The notes beneath the pieces are model-generated. The model had not been told where the DNA came from and ran no database searches. It saw nothing but the letters and a program-made list of their open reading frames with translations. From the NCBI GenBank assembly GCA_027482185.1, contig JAIXWF010000013.1, forward strand, positions 1,364,001 to 1,428,000: a DNA stretch of 64,000 bases, written 5' to 3'. Position 1 is the stretch's first letter; the number at the start of each line of letters is the position of its first letter. This stretch comes from Opitutaceae bacterium. Its GTDB lineage: Bacteria; Verrucomicrobiota; Verrucomicrobiia; Opitutales; Opitutaceae. Positions 52,048-61,764 of the stretch are shown piece by piece. The position numbers and the translations under genes were made by a program.

Positions 52048-54102
52048 TCAAGGGGCCTTGGCGTAGACGCGGACGTAGTCGAAAACCGCATACACCGGCA
52101 GCCGGCTCTCGTCCACGGCGTCCGTCTTGCCGAGCGGAGAAGCGATGACGGTGAGCCATACGCTCATGTCGCCGTGGTCCGGCACGAGGGCGGCGTCGAT
52201 TTCCTGCACCTGGCGCCCGTCGAAGTAGAACGTGATCTTCTCCGGCGTGAACTCGCAGCCCCAGGTGTGGAAATCGGCCGCCAGGTCCGGCGTCCGCACC
52301 CGCCGGTGCCCGCGGCCGACGTGCGCGGGTTGCCAGATGTGGAGATTGACGTCGTAGCGATCGAGACTGACGGAGTCGTTTTCGCAGATGTCGATTTCCT
52401 GCCGCGAACCGATGCGGGCGGCGGGGTCGGCGCCCGCGTTCTGCATCAGCCAGAACGACGTGTGCCAGCCCTTGGTCGGCGGCACCTTGAAGCGGGCCTC
52501 GTAGTAGCCGTGGCGGAACACCCGGCGGGAGATCACGCCGCCGCCGGTGTAGTCGCTGCCGGCGGTCTTTTCTTTGCGGCAAGCCAGCCAGAGGAAACCG
52601 TCGCGGACGGCGACGTTGCCCGGGGTCTGCGTGCTCCAGTAGCGCGTGTCGGTGCGGTGCAGCCAACGCGCGGGGTCGAGCGCGGGGCCGTCGAACTCGT
52701 CTGACCAGACGAGCCGGTAGCCCGGCGGCGGCGTCGGCACGACCGGCCGATCGAGCGCGGTGAAGGCGGCGCTGCGTTCCGGGGCCGGCGGTTTGGTGCC
52801 GACAGGCTCGCCGACGATGAGGAAGCCGCCGAAGTAGAGTCCGTGCGCGGCAAACGGTTTCGGGTCGGTGATCGGCGTGCCGGCCTTCGCCATGATCGCG
52901 GCCTTGTCGATTTTCTCCGCGAGGAGCTCGAGCCGCACGCGGTGCTCGCCGGGCGGCAAGGGCCGCGGGAAGAACCAAGGCTTCAGGTAGAAGCGTCCGG
53001 GCGAGGAAAAGCTGTCGAACAAGGTGCCGGTTTCCGTTTCGCGGTCGTCGACGGTGACGCGGAAGCGGCCGTTCTCGGGCCCCTTGAGGCCGATCAGGCC
53101 GAGAACCGTGCCGTTGAAGCGGAATTCGATCGTCGCTCCCGGCTCTAAGGCGACCAGCAACGGCGGGACGAGGTTCTCGCCGGACTGCGTGGTGAGATGC
53201 GGATCGCCCGGCGGCACCGGCTGCCATTGGCCGTCGGCTTGGATTTCGGAAACGGTGACGAGCCGCGCGGCGCCCCAATGGTCGTCGCGCCGCGGCGCCG
53301 GCAGGCGGTGGTCGCCGGATTGGCCGGCCGCGAGGAATGCCGGCAGCGCCGCCGCGAGCCGCGCCGCGTAGATCCGGTGGCCGGCGTCCGTCGGATGCGT
53401 GCGGTCGCGCGTGAAGATGAGCCGGCCGCGGGCGTCGTTGCCGGCGGGATCTGCTTTTTCGGCGGCGGGCGCCGTGAAGACGAGGGTGCCTTCGGCCGCG
53501 CGCCGCGCGATCTCGACGCCGAAGTTGAAAGACGGGATTCCGTAGTGCGCCGCGACTTTTTCCATCGCTGCCGCGGAGCTCTGGTAGGCGCCCTTGGCCA
53601 GATCCGGCAGGTGGTTTTCGTTCACGGTGTAGACGAAGCAAAGATCGGCGGAGGGCCGGGCCGTCCACGTTTGCCGCACGATGCCTTCCATCTGCGCCTC
53701 GACGCGCGGGGAGCCGGCGCCGTCGTTGACCGCGAACTCGACGAACACGAGATCGGGCCGGTGGCGCAGGACATCGCGCTGCAGGCGCGTGGCGCCGTAG
53801 TTGGAGCCGGTGCCGGAAACGGCGGCGTTGATCTCGATGAACTTGGCCGCGGGGTAGGTGCGCCGCAGATGTTCGAGGGTGAAAACCCGCCAGCCCGCCG
53901 CGGCGGTGATGCTGCCGCCGAGGAAGGCGACGCGGACCTCTTCGCCGCGCGCGATCCGGGCCGCGACGTTGGGCAGGCCGCCGCGCGCGTGAAATTCGGT
54001 CGGGCCCGCAGCCGGCGCCGCCCGCAAGGCCAACACCGGGAAAATGAAGAGGACAACCAACAGGCGGATCAGCGGGATGGAACGGAAGAGCGGGGTGGGC
54101 AC
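52048..54102 (-). CDS. Fusion of SGNH esterase and GH16-like glycoside hydrolase
   Basis: A two-domain secreted protein. From the proposed GTG start a signal peptide covers about residues 8-28. The SGNH hydrolase part has LGGSIT (Ser64), SGTGSNYGA, the VND block (Asn126) and DRTH (Asp233/His236). A linking beta-rich region spans about 270-430. The C-terminal GH16 part begins LVWSDEFDG, with catalytic EIDICE (Glu569, Asp571, Glu574). It could deacylate and then cleave a beta-linked polysaccharide. Starts at 54228 or 54207 (ATG) are alternatives but give an Arg-rich leader before the signal. It is the last gene of the minus-strand locus. Confidence 0.85.
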   Translation of the reverse strand: MPTPLFRSIPLIRLLVVLFIFPVLALRAAPAAGPTEFHARGGLPNVAARIARGEEVRVAFLGGSITAAAGWRVFTLEHLRRTYPAAKFIEINAAVSGTGSNYGATRLQRDVLRHRPDLVFVEFAVNDGAGSPRVEAQMEGIVRQTWTARPSADLCFVYTVNENHLPDLAKGAYQSSAAAMEKVAAHYGIPSFNFGVEIARRAAEGTLVFTAPAAEKADPAGNDARGRLIFTRDRTHPTDAGHRIYAARLAAALPAFLAAGQSGDHRLPAPRRDDHWGAARLVTVSEIQADGQWQPVPPGDPHLTTQSGENLVPPLLVALEPGATIEFRFNGTVLGLIGLKGPENGRFRVTVDDRETETGTLFDSFSSPGRFYLKPWFFPRPLPPGEHRVRLELLAEKIDKAAIMAKAGTPITDPKPFAAHGLYFGGFLIVGEPVGTKPPAPERSAAFTALDRPVVPTPPPGYRLVWSDEFDGPALDPARWLHRTDTRYWSTQTPGNVAVRDGFLWLACRKEKTAGSDYTGGGVISRRVFRHGYYEARFKVPPTKGWHTSFWLMQNAGADPAARIGSRQEIDICENDSVSLDRYDVNLHIWQPAHVGRGHRRVRTPDLAADFHTWGCEFTPEKITFYFDGRQVQEIDAALVPDHGDMSVWLTVIASPLGKTDAVDESRLPVYAVFDYVRVYAKAP

Positions 54103-54274
54103 GCCACAATCCGAAGGCGGCAAAGGCACCGGGGACAACCGAATCCCGTCGGGCGAAGGCTGGCGGAGGAGACGCGATTTCGACGCGAACCGAAATGGCG
54201 CTGGCATCCGTTCTCCGCGTCGGGACACTCGCGGTCCACTGGGTTCGGCCTCGCGAAAGACGCCGCGTTGGGCT

Positions 54275-54297
54275 GCGGCCTACGTGGCGTAGGCCGC
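54275..54297. repeat. Perfect inverted repeat, REP-like
   Basis: GCGGCCTACG at 54275-54284 and CGTAGGCCGC at 54288-54297 pair exactly around TGG. The CTACGTGGCG core is also found at 15012-15021 inside a coding region. It could be an mRNA stabiliser, weak terminator or REP-like element. Confidence 0.6.
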
Positions 54298-54361
54298 GGA
54301 CACTCCGCTTGGATCGTCGGGCGCGGGTTCGCCGGCGGCCTGCGCCCGGCGAGTGCACCGT

Positions 54362-57300
54362 TCATCGTCGCACAACGGCGAGCCAGTCGTTGGAGTCGGG
54401 CGCGGTGAGTGTTGTTTTGGCGCCGCCTTCGAGCCGGCCGGCCGGCCGAAGCGCGCCGCCCTCGCGGGGGTTGAACCACGCGACCTGAAATGCGCCGCGC
54501 GCGGCCGAGAGGTCGAGTTCCCGCCGGCCGCCCTTGGGCAGATAGACGAGGTAGAGTTCACCGGGCTGCGCGAGGCAATAGGCGGAGTTGTCGTGGGCGG
54601 GGTTGCCGACGAGTTCGTCCGCGTTGGCCATTTTCTCCAGCGGGATTTTCAAGTCGCGAAAGAAGCCGAGGGCGATACGGCAAAAGTCCCAGGAGTGGTC
54701 GCGGCTGCGGAAATCCTCGAGCAGGAGATCGTTTTCGGGGAGTTGGTAGCCGAAGTAGTATTCGACGCCGGCGCCGCCGGCCATAAAGGTGCCCCAGAGG
54801 GTGGCCTGGCGGATGTCGTGGAGATCGTAGCCGACGGGCCTGCCGTTGGTGTTGAGCCCGGCGAAGCCTTTGTAGCCGGGATCGGGAGGCACGCCTTGGT
54901 TGGCGGGATTCTGTTCGTCGTTGCACACTACCCAGGGGCGGCCGGCGGCGGCGGAGGCGCGGACCCATTTCAAGGTCCACTGGTGGGCGGATTTCCAGCC
55001 GTTCTGGGTGGAGGCGCCGGTGAGCACGGACTGGTTGCCCAGGAGGGCCCCGTAAACTTCGTCCTGCTGGTTGGGGAAACTGTGGATGACGATCAGGTGG
55101 CGGTAGGGATCGGTGTCGTGGATGAACTGCGCCATGGCGCGCTGTTCCTCGGGGGTCTGGGTGTTCTCTTCGCCGAGATTCCAATTCAGGGCGAGGTTGT
55201 GGCCGAAGCGCGCGATGAGTTCGCGGAGGTAGAGCCGGCGCTCGGGTCCGGTGGCGCCGCCGTCGAGAGACTCGGGCACGCGGCCGGGTCGCCGCTGGGC
55301 GCCGATGCGGTCGTCGTCGCTCTCGTTTTCCTGAAGTTTGAAATGAAGGAAAACGCCGCGGGCCTGCGCGTGCTCGAAGACGATGCCCCACTGGTCGAGG
55401 CGCGAGCAGTCGTAGTGGAACTTTTCGTCGCGCGCGACGAAGGGCCAGACGTTGTCGCCGTCTCCGGCGGCGTTGTACGTGAGGAACGAGACCGCATTGG
55501 CGCCTTTGGCGCCGAGGTAGTTGATGGCGCCGATGAGACCTTTGCCCTTGCCGCCTTTCCACGAGGGGTCGCCCGCGCGCCAGTCGCCGACGTGCGGCGC
55601 GTAGGTCTTGAGCGGGACTTCTTTCTTCAGGGCGAGGGTGTCGTCGAAATCGGCGTAGGCCAGCAGGGTCTCGGGCGCGTCGGCGCCCGCCTTGAGGAAG
55701 GCCTGCCCGCTGCCGGCGGCGATGAGGTAGTGCCCACCGTGGTAGGTGAGCCGGCCGCCGGCCCGGAAATCGGGGCCGGTTTTGTCCGAGGCGGTGATGG
55801 TAAAGGAGCCGCTCCGGCCGTCGTAGGGGGCGAGGGCCGTGCCCTTGCCGTAGGTCGCGGCGTTGGGGCCGGCGGTGAAAGCGACGCGGTAATTCCATTT
55901 GCCGGGTTTGTCCGGCGAGAGGTGGGCGCGCCAGACGGTGCCGGCGGTGGCGGATGTCTCGGCGGCGTTGCCGTCGGCCGCGAAGTAGCCGGGCACGACG
56001 TAGGCCGGCGAGCCGGACTCGTGGGTGAAAGCGACGTCGAAGCGGTAGCCGGTAAACGGATTCGGGGAGGTGTCGGTCTCGGCGGCGAAGGGGCCGGCGA
56101 GGTCGAGCGTGACCTTGTGCCACTGCTTGAGTTCGCCGGCGAGCTTCACGTCGGCGTTGCCGGAGGGTTGGCGCGGGACGGGGCGGAAGAGTTTTTCGCG
56201 CTGGGCTTTGGCGAGATCGAGCTGGGACCGGCCGTGGCCGACGGTGGCCGGGTTGCGGGGAATGAACGCGACCTTGGACCAGCGGCCGCGGCTCCACTCC
56301 CGGCCATCCTTCGAGCCGATGCGCGCGCGCACTTCGACGAGCGTGCCCTCGCTCACGTCGACATCGAACCACGCGGTGCTGTAGCGCTCGCCTTCCTCGA
56401 ATTGCCCGTTGGAGAGCGGCGGCGTGAAGCGGCCGAGCAGTTTGTCGGCGAGATAGACCTCGTAGCTCGAGGAACCGTCGTTTTCGCCGACGGTGTGGAG
56501 TTCCACGCGATAGACGCCGTTGCGGGCGGGCGCGGTGAACTTCACCGCGGCTTCCTTGCGCTCGTTGGGATTGATCGCGGCCCACTTGCCTTGGTCGAGG
56601 TAGAAGCCGGTGCCCGCGAGGTTGACGGCGGAGGCGAGCACGGTGCCGGCTTGGGCGGCAGTGCCGGGGGTGGGTGCCGGCGTCGGGGCCGCGGCGGCTT
56701 TTTTGGCGGCGGCCTGCTTGGGCGCAACTTGTGGCGGCGAGAGCGGGGTCGGCGGAGCGGAGTCCCGGTAGTCGGCCGGCAGTGCAAATGCCGCCGGCAG
56801 GCGGCCGCTCGCGACGCGCGGGGCCGGACCGGTGCCGGCGGGCACATAGTTCGCGTCCGTCGTCATGAGCCACTTGTCGATCTCGAAGCCATCCTCGCGC
56901 ATCGAGATCTGCACGACGTGGTCGCCGGCAACCGGCACATCGAGGTAGAGTTGGCCGGGGACGCCGACGTGGACGGCCGCGGTGCGCTGGCGGCTGTCCC
57001 ATTGCCAGGCGTTTTTCTTCACGGTTTGCCAGCGCCGGCCGCTCTCGGGCCAAGTGCCATTGAGACCTACGTGCAGGCCGTTGTCCTCGCCGCCGGTGGA
57101 AAAGACGCGCGCCCAGAAATGGTAACGACCGGGCGTGGCAAACCGGACCTTGTAGGAGAGTACCGCGAGCTTGCCGGGTTCGTCGGAGAAATTCTCGCCG
57201 GCGATCAGTTTCTCGCCGTGGGTCCAGCGGGTATCGGGCAAAGCCTCAAGGTAGGCGCCGCCGCTCGCGCCCACGACATGCGTGCCGTCGGTGTCGGGTG

Positions 57301-57511
57301 TGAGCTTCGGGTGCGAAGTCGGCGTCGTGACGTGCCAGGCCCGCTGCGCGGTGAGTTCCTGTTTGAAAAAATGCTCGGCCTCGACGGCGACGAGTCCCTC
57401 GCGCTCCTCGAAAATGAGGTCGGCAGGCGCGGGCGGGGACGGCGTGGCGGCGGGGAGAAGGGCGGCGGCGAGGAGTGCGGCGAGGGGGAGAAGGCGTTTG
57501 GGCAGTTTCAT
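54362..57511 (-). CDS. Large secreted glycoside hydrolase-like protein (DUF5060/DUF4038-like)
   Basis: A 1049-residue protein with a signal peptide of about 22 residues. The N-terminal part, to about 245, resembles a jelly-roll sugar-binding region. An Ala/Pro/Lys-rich linker (about 255-285) leads to a second beta-rich module. A DUF5060-like Ig module follows (VTLDLAGPF, FDVAFTHESG) and then a TIM-barrel-like domain. Within it WNLGEEN near residue 779 and CNDEQNP near 864 look like acid/base and nucleophile regions of a clan-A or GH140-like enzyme. The substrate is unknown; the locus suggests a sulfated plant- or algal-type glycan. It lies 6 bp after the sugar-kinase gene. Confidence 0.82.
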   Translation of the reverse strand: MKLPKRLLPLAALLAAALLPAATPSPPAPADLIFEEREGLVAVEAEHFFKQELTAQRAWHVTTPTSHPKLTPDTDGTHVVGASGGAYLEALPDTRWTHGEKLIAGENFSDEPGKLAVLSYKVRFATPGRYHFWARVFSTGGEDNGLHVGLNGTWPESGRRWQTVKKNAWQWDSRQRTAAVHVGVPGQLYLDVPVAGDHVVQISMREDGFEIDKWLMTTDANYVPAGTGPAPRVASGRLPAAFALPADYRDSAPPTPLSPPQVAPKQAAAKKAAAAPTPAPTPGTAAQAGTVLASAVNLAGTGFYLDQGKWAAINPNERKEAAVKFTAPARNGVYRVELHTVGENDGSSSYEVYLADKLLGRFTPPLSNGQFEEGERYSTAWFDVDVSEGTLVEVRARIGSKDGREWSRGRWSKVAFIPRNPATVGHGRSQLDLAKAQREKLFRPVPRQPSGNADVKLAGELKQWHKVTLDLAGPFAAETDTSPNPFTGYRFDVAFTHESGSPAYVVPGYFAADGNAAETSATAGTVWRAHLSPDKPGKWNYRVAFTAGPNAATYGKGTALAPYDGRSGSFTITASDKTGPDFRAGGRLTYHGGHYLIAAGSGQAFLKAGADAPETLLAYADFDDTLALKKEVPLKTYAPHVGDWRAGDPSWKGGKGKGLIGAINYLGAKGANAVSFLTYNAAGDGDNVWPFVARDEKFHYDCSRLDQWGIVFEHAQARGVFLHFKLQENESDDDRIGAQRRPGRVPESLDGGATGPERRLYLRELIARFGHNLALNWNLGEENTQTPEEQRAMAQFIHDTDPYRHLIVIHSFPNQQDEVYGALLGNQSVLTGASTQNGWKSAHQWTLKWVRASAAAGRPWVVCNDEQNPANQGVPPDPGYKGFAGLNTNGRPVGYDLHDIRQATLWGTFMAGGAGVEYYFGYQLPENDLLLEDFRSRDHSWDFCRIALGFFRDLKIPLEKMANADELVGNPAHDNSAYCLAQPGELYLVYLPKGGRRELDLSAARGAFQVAWFNPREGGALRPAGRLEGGAKTTLTAPDSNDWLAVVRR

Positions 57512-57517
57512 GGAAAA

Positions 57518-58936
57518 TCAGATCGAACCCAGGCGGCAGACGAGATCGGCGAGCGCAGTGTCGGCACCGACGTTGCCGGGGAAGACGACGTAGCCGAGGC
57601 CGGGGAATTTCGCCTCGGGGCCGAGTTGCCAGACGGGCACGCCGGGGAGGGCCTGGCCGAGGACGAGTGCGCGGCGGACGCCGAGGCCGAGGGTAGCTGT
57701 GTCGCTGGAGGTGATGCCGCCTTTTGCGATCAAGTAACGCGGGGCGACGGCAAGATTCCGCACGAGATAAACGAGGGCGTCGGAGACGCGCCGTCCGATG
57801 GCGAGACTGGCGACGGCGTCGGACGAGGTGATGAGTTGACGACTCGTGTAGACGACGGTGTCGCGCCCGGCGGCGAGCGCGGTATTGAGCGCGGCGAGAG
57901 CGGCGGCGAGCGTCGGGGCGCGGCGGGTGTCGTCGAGGAGTGCCGTGACGTCGAGTTCGATGGGCGTGACCGCGGCCGTGGCGAGAAGGGCGGCGAGTTG
58001 GGCGCTCGTTTTCGGGACGTAGGAACCGACGACCGTGAGGCCGCCGTGAGCGGCAGGCGTGCTGAACGCGGCGGGAGGGAGGAGAGCGTGTTGCGGGGAT
58101 TGGCCGAGGCGGGCCGCGACGAAGCCGGCGGCGGTGCGGTAGATGAAGCCCGAGCCGGCGGCTTCGGCGGCGAGCGTCGCGGCGGCGAAGACCTCGATGT
58201 CGCGGGGCGCGGCGGCGTTGACGATGCAGACCGTGCCGCGCGGGAGGGCGCGGAGTTTCTCGGCGACGGCGACCGGGCCGCCGCGCCGGATGAGTTCAAG
58301 GGAGATCGCGGCGACATCGCCGGCGCGGATGCGGCCGGCCGTCTTTTCCTCGATGTAAGTCGGAAGGTGGGAAGCGCGGTAGCCAAAGGCGGCATCGCGG
58401 GCGAACGGCGTTTTGCCGGCGGGAACGAGGAGGTCGCCCTCGGCGACGTAGTGCGTGTCGTCGAGCGTGTAGCGACCGCCGGCTTCAAAGTAGGGGGTGA
58501 TGAACGTGGTGTCGAAGGGGCCGAGAATCCCGGCGAGCGTATCGGTTTCGAGCGGGTAGTGGCCCCGGAGCGTGGAGTCGCTGCGGCTGGCGACGACGAT
58601 GGGGCGCTCGGTGGCGAGCGATGCGGCGTGGAGATTGGCGGCGAGCCCGAGGTGCAGCGCGCGGGTGGCATCGGGCGCAAGGCTGCGGGAATTGGTGAGG
58701 ATGTAGAAACAGACGGGTGCGGCGGAGAGTTCGGCGGCGAGCGTCGCGACATCCCACGCGGTGACGACGGCGATGTCGCGCACGGTTTGCGTGCCGGTGG
58801 GATCGTCGTCGAGGACGACGAGCGTGCGGCCCGCGGCGGCCGCGGCGGCGGCGTTGGCGGCGAGCACATCGTGCGGCCAAACCGGCGGGAGCGCGGCGAG
58901 GGTCGCGCCCTTGGCGAGGGGCGTGGGTTCAGGCAC
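57518..58936 (-). CDS. Four-carbon acid sugar kinase family protein (OtnK/DUF1537)
   Basis: A 472-residue ATP-dependent kinase of the family that phosphorylates D-threonate, D-erythronate and related acids. The N-terminal sugar-binding domain has the characteristic VLDDDPTGTQT at residues 41-51 and SRSDSTLRGHYP near 115-126. The C-terminal nucleotide-binding domain has IAKGGITSSDTA, and the protein ends with a VVFPGNVG region. The GTG start is chosen because it overlaps the upstream VOC gene stop by 8 bp and gives the standard length; longer readings are shadow. It probably acts in the cytoplasm on a breakdown product of the polysaccharide. Confidence 0.9.
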   Translation of the reverse strand: MPEPTPLAKGATLAALPPVWPHDVLAANAAAAAAAGRTLVVLDDDPTGTQTVRDIAVVTAWDVATLAAELSAAPVCFYILTNSRSLAPDATRALHLGLAANLHAASLATERPIVVASRSDSTLRGHYPLETDTLAGILGPFDTTFITPYFEAGGRYTLDDTHYVAEGDLLVPAGKTPFARDAAFGYRASHLPTYIEEKTAGRIRAGDVAAISLELIRRGGPVAVAEKLRALPRGTVCIVNAAAPRDIEVFAAATLAAEAAGSGFIYRTAAGFVAARLGQSPQHALLPPAAFSTPAAHGGLTVVGSYVPKTSAQLAALLATAAVTPIELDVTALLDDTRRAPTLAAALAALNTALAAGRDTVVYTSRQLITSSDAVASLAIGRRVSDALVYLVRNLAVAPRYLIAKGGITSSDTATLGLGVRRALVLGQALPGVPVWQLGPEAKFPGLGYVVFPGNVGADTALADLVCRLGSI

Positions 58937-59330
58937 CGGTGACTTCGACCTGGACGTTCTGCGTGGCGGATTTGGCGAGGAAAAGCGCGCGTTTGCCCTG
59001 GGTGCCCTGGTGCGGAGGCGGGGTGGCGGGCGCGAGTCCCGCCGCGACCAACTCGTCATGGGAGGTGGCGACGTTGCCCACTTTCAAACAAAGGTGGTGC
59101 AGTCCCGGCCCGTGCTGCGCGAGCCACGCGCGCAGCGGATGGTCGGGCGTGAGCGGCTCGACGAGCTGAAGATGCGTGTTGCCGAGGTCGAGGTGCGTGA
59201 GGCGGACCGCGCCGCCGTTGACGATCTCGCTGCACACGACGGGAAATCCGAGCCGGTCGCGCCAAATCTTCAGCGCGTCGTCCGTGGACGGCACACAGAT
59301 GGCGAGGTGATCAAGGCCTTGGTGCTTCAT
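58929..59330 (-). CDS. VOC-family (glyoxalase/methylmalonyl-CoA epimerase-like) metalloprotein
   Basis: A 133-residue vicinal-oxygen-chelate protein. The metal ligands of the family can be placed: His8 (LDHLA), Glu58 (QLVEP), His79 (LHHLCLKVG) and Glu129 (VQVEVTGA). The length equals that of methylmalonyl-CoA epimerases. In this operon an isomerase, epimerase or lyase on a sugar acid is as likely as a CoA reaction. The ATG MKHQGLDHL is chosen because beta-strand 1 follows at once. It overlaps the kinase gene by 8 bp, which supports a shared pathway. Confidence 0.88.
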   Translation of the reverse strand: MKHQGLDHLAICVPSTDDALKIWRDRLGFPVVCSEIVNGGAVRLTHLDLGNTHLQLVEPLTPDHPLRAWLAQHGPGLHHLCLKVGNVATSHDELVAAGLAPATPPPHQGTQGKRALFLAKSATQNVQVEVTGA

Positions 59331-59346
59331 GGATCGTCTGCGCGTA

Positions 59347-60444
59347 TCAGTTGCGGGCGGGCGTCGCGCCGGTGATTTCGGCGAGCAGGCGGAAGAAACC
59401 GGCCTTGCGCGGCGAGCTGATCGTCCAGTTGGCGGGGATGCTCTGGTAGCCGTCCGCGTAGCCCTCGCCCTGCATGCGGAAATCGAAGTAGCCCCAGCCG
59501 GCATACTCGCCCACGGCAGCGGTGAAGTTGTTCACGGGCACCTCGAAATTGAAGTGATCGTCCTCGTTGAAAAAGATCGGCTTGGGGGTGTAGCCGGCGA
59601 CCTTGCGCGTGAGCTGCACCATCTCGGCGATGCGCTTCGGGTCGCTTACGCCGTTGCCGTGGAGCAGCAGGTAGTCGGAGGAGCGGACGACGTTCTCGAG
59701 CGGGACCTTGTTGCCGCCGTAAGAGGTGCCGACGAGGAGGCGGCGGCCGTCGGGGGCTTTCGTATTCTTTACCCGATCGATGAGTTCGTGCACGCGCTCG
59801 GGCTGCAGAATCTTGTGGTCGTAGCTGATGTTGCACTCGTTGTTCACCTCGATGATCACGTTGCGCCAGCCGTGATCGAGGACCCAGCGGGTGGCGTGGT
59901 CGACCGCCCGGATGACGGCGGCCTCGTCGGTGATGTGCTGGTCCTGCCCGAAATAGAAGTAGCCGAGCACGACGACCATGCCGAGGTCGTCGGCGAAATC
60001 GACGATGCGTTTCAGGCGCGCCATGTAGTCGGGCCGGAGGCTGCCGTCGGCGGCGATGGCGGAGTTGCGCCAGGGTTGGCTGCGAGAATAGCCCTCCGGC
60101 GAGCCGCCCTGGAGATTGATGGTGAACGACAGCAGCCCGTGCGCACGCCAGGCAGGCATCGCGGCGAGAAACTCGCGGATGTTGCGCTCGGCGTCCCATT
60201 TCCCGGTGTCGGGATAGGCCCAGCGGGAGACGGTCTCGGGGTTCAAGTCGTCGAAGATGCCCTGCACCATGCGGGAGTTCATCATGAGGCCCTCGATTTT
60301 TTTGCCCTTCCACTTGCGGCCCTCGTAGGTCGGGCATCCGTTGATGAAGAAGCGATCACCCTCGATGGAGACGGTGGTCTTGGGGGCGGCGGATGCCAGC
60401 GAGGCGGCGCAAAGTGCGAAGGCGGTGAAGAGCCGGAATTCCAT
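59347..60444 (-). CDS. Secreted GH5-like (clan A) glycoside hydrolase
   Basis: A 365-residue enzyme. The signal peptide MEFRLFTAFALCAASLASA is followed by a TIM barrel. The acid/base candidate Glu203 is in EVNNEC, and the nucleophile candidate Glu294 in FFNEDDHF. The Asn-Glu pair on strand 4 and Glu on strand 7 are typical of clan A, including GH5. The ring of motifs (LSFTINLQGG, IIEVNNEC, LLLHGNG) supports the assignment. A specific substrate cannot be given. It lies 16 bp before the VOC gene in the same direction. Confidence 0.82.
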   Translation of the reverse strand: MEFRLFTAFALCAASLASAAPKTTVSIEGDRFFINGCPTYEGRKWKGKKIEGLMMNSRMVQGIFDDLNPETVSRWAYPDTGKWDAERNIREFLAAMPAWRAHGLLSFTINLQGGSPEGYSRSQPWRNSAIAADGSLRPDYMARLKRIVDFADDLGMVVVLGYFYFGQDQHITDEAAVIRAVDHATRWVLDHGWRNVIIEVNNECNISYDHKILQPERVHELIDRVKNTKAPDGRRLLVGTSYGGNKVPLENVVRSSDYLLLHGNGVSDPKRIAEMVQLTRKVAGYTPKPIFFNEDDHFNFEVPVNNFTAAVGEYAGWGYFDFRMQGEGYADGYQSIPANWTISSPRKAGFFRLLAEITGATPARN

Positions 60445-60512
60445 GGGGATGAAGCAGATTACGGGCGCGAGGACGCGGACGGAGGTTCTTGTCGGGTGGC
60501 GGGCATGTGGGC

Positions 60513-61601
60513 TTACTCCTTCGGCTTCGGGCCGGAGGCAGCGCCGTCGGAAGCGATGCCCGCGGCGGCGCGGGCGCGGCGGAGGAGCTCGTCGTGGATG
60601 CGACGGGACCAGTCCTTGAAGATCTTTTCGTTGGCCAGTTCGCGGGGCGGGCTGTTGGTGCCGTCGGGAGGGATGTGCTGCAGGGTCACGCCCCAGTGGC
60701 CAAGCAGCACCCAGAACGTCGCCGAGTCGGAATGATCGACGCTGTGGTGGACGAATTTACCCTCGGCGAAGATCCGGCCGAGGCGGCTGACCTTGAATCC
60801 GTCGAAGTAGGCCGCGCCCTTGGGGCTGCCGCTGACGATGCCGTGCTGCCCGATCGCGCCGCACTCGTGGTAGTCGATGCGACGCTCGCGCGCCATGCGC
60901 TTGAGGTAGGCGCACGCGGCGGCGTCCTCGCGGCAGTTGGCGACGTTTTCCGGGTGCTCCGGCGTGCCCTGATGCAGCGGCGAATCGGTCCAGTGCGCGA
61001 TGAAACGCAGCTTCGCGAGAACCTCGTGATTGCCGGTGGCGATGGCGTGATTGACGAGGATGGCGGGCTCCGTGAGTGGCCCCCAGCAAAGGACGTTGAT
61101 CAACCCGCCCGCCGGCTCGCGGCGCGCCTCCTCGAACAGGGCGCGCACCGTGGGATGGGCCTGCAAGGAGGTGTAACTGCGCGAGGGGTCGTATCTCTCC
61201 CCGCTCGCTTTGATGCCGGACTCCGTGAAACGGACGTCGGCGGGAAAGCCGCCGCCGAGCAGGCGGTTCAGATGCGGGGACTCCGCGCGAAAAGCGGCGC
61301 CGATCAAGCCGTCGGCCCATGCGGCCTGATCGGGGGTCGTGGCATGTTCCGCGCGATGGGTGCTGGCGACGACGATGCCGCGGGTATCGAACTGATCGGC
61401 GAGCAGGAGATAGGCCGCCATCGCCGAGATGTCGTCGGGATCGTTGAGCGTGCCCATGTGATTGGGCCCCGGAATCGTCTTGTCCGACATGTCGGTGTAA
61501 ATCCAGACGGCGGCCTTGCGCGGCGCAGCGGGCGCGGCCGCGCCGAGCAATGGGCCGGGAGAAAAAAGCAGGAGGAGGCAGACGAGGCGGCGGGTCTTCA
61601 T
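60513..61601 (-). CDS. Secreted nucleoside-hydrolase-like protein (DUF1593-like)
   Basis: A 362-residue protein with a signal peptide to about residue 21. Residues 34-57 carry IYTDMSDK...LNDPDDISA, with Asp37, Asp40, Asp54, Asp56 and Asp57; the aspartate cluster resembles the calcium site of nucleoside hydrolases. The later segment ESPHLNRLLGGGF and the GPLTEPAILVNHAI stretch also fit. Nucleoside hydrolases split N-glycosidic bonds, but secreted relatives in polysaccharide loci often lack a known substrate. It lies 68 bp before the GH5-like gene. Confidence 0.75.
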   Translation of the reverse strand: MKTRRLVCLLLLFSPGPLLGAAAPAAPRKAAVWIYTDMSDKTIPGPNHMGTLNDPDDISAMAAYLLLADQFDTRGIVVASTHRAEHATTPDQAAWADGLIGAAFRAESPHLNRLLGGGFPADVRFTESGIKASGERYDPSRSYTSLQAHPTVRALFEEARREPAGGLINVLCWGPLTEPAILVNHAIATGNHEVLAKLRFIAHWTDSPLHQGTPEHPENVANCREDAAACAYLKRMARERRIDYHECGAIGQHGIVSGSPKGAAYFDGFKVSRLGRIFAEGKFVHHSVDHSDSATFWVLLGHWGVTLQHIPPDGTNSPPRELANEKIFKDWSRRIHDELLRRARAAAGIASDGAASGPKPKE

Positions 61602-61764
61602 CGGTGCGGTTCAGGGGCGCTTAACTCTTCTTCTCGGGCGCGGAGGAGGAGCTCGCGGAGTTGGCGTCGGGGCGCGGGGAATCGGGATCGGAAAGGAGGC
61701 GCGGGAGGTTCATGGGGGTGGCGGGCGCGGGGAGGCCGACTGGAATGCCGCCGGGCCGACGGGT

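Noticed and set aside
54353-58942. A 1529-codon open frame on the plus strand
   Set aside because: It covers three well-supported minus-strand genes and has repetitive Gly/Glu/Val/Ala composition without any domain. It is a compositional shadow.
61621-61713. A 30-residue minus-strand reading MNLPRLLSD...
   Set aside because: It is short and low in complexity, and nothing suggests translation; the 163-bp gap is left without a gene.
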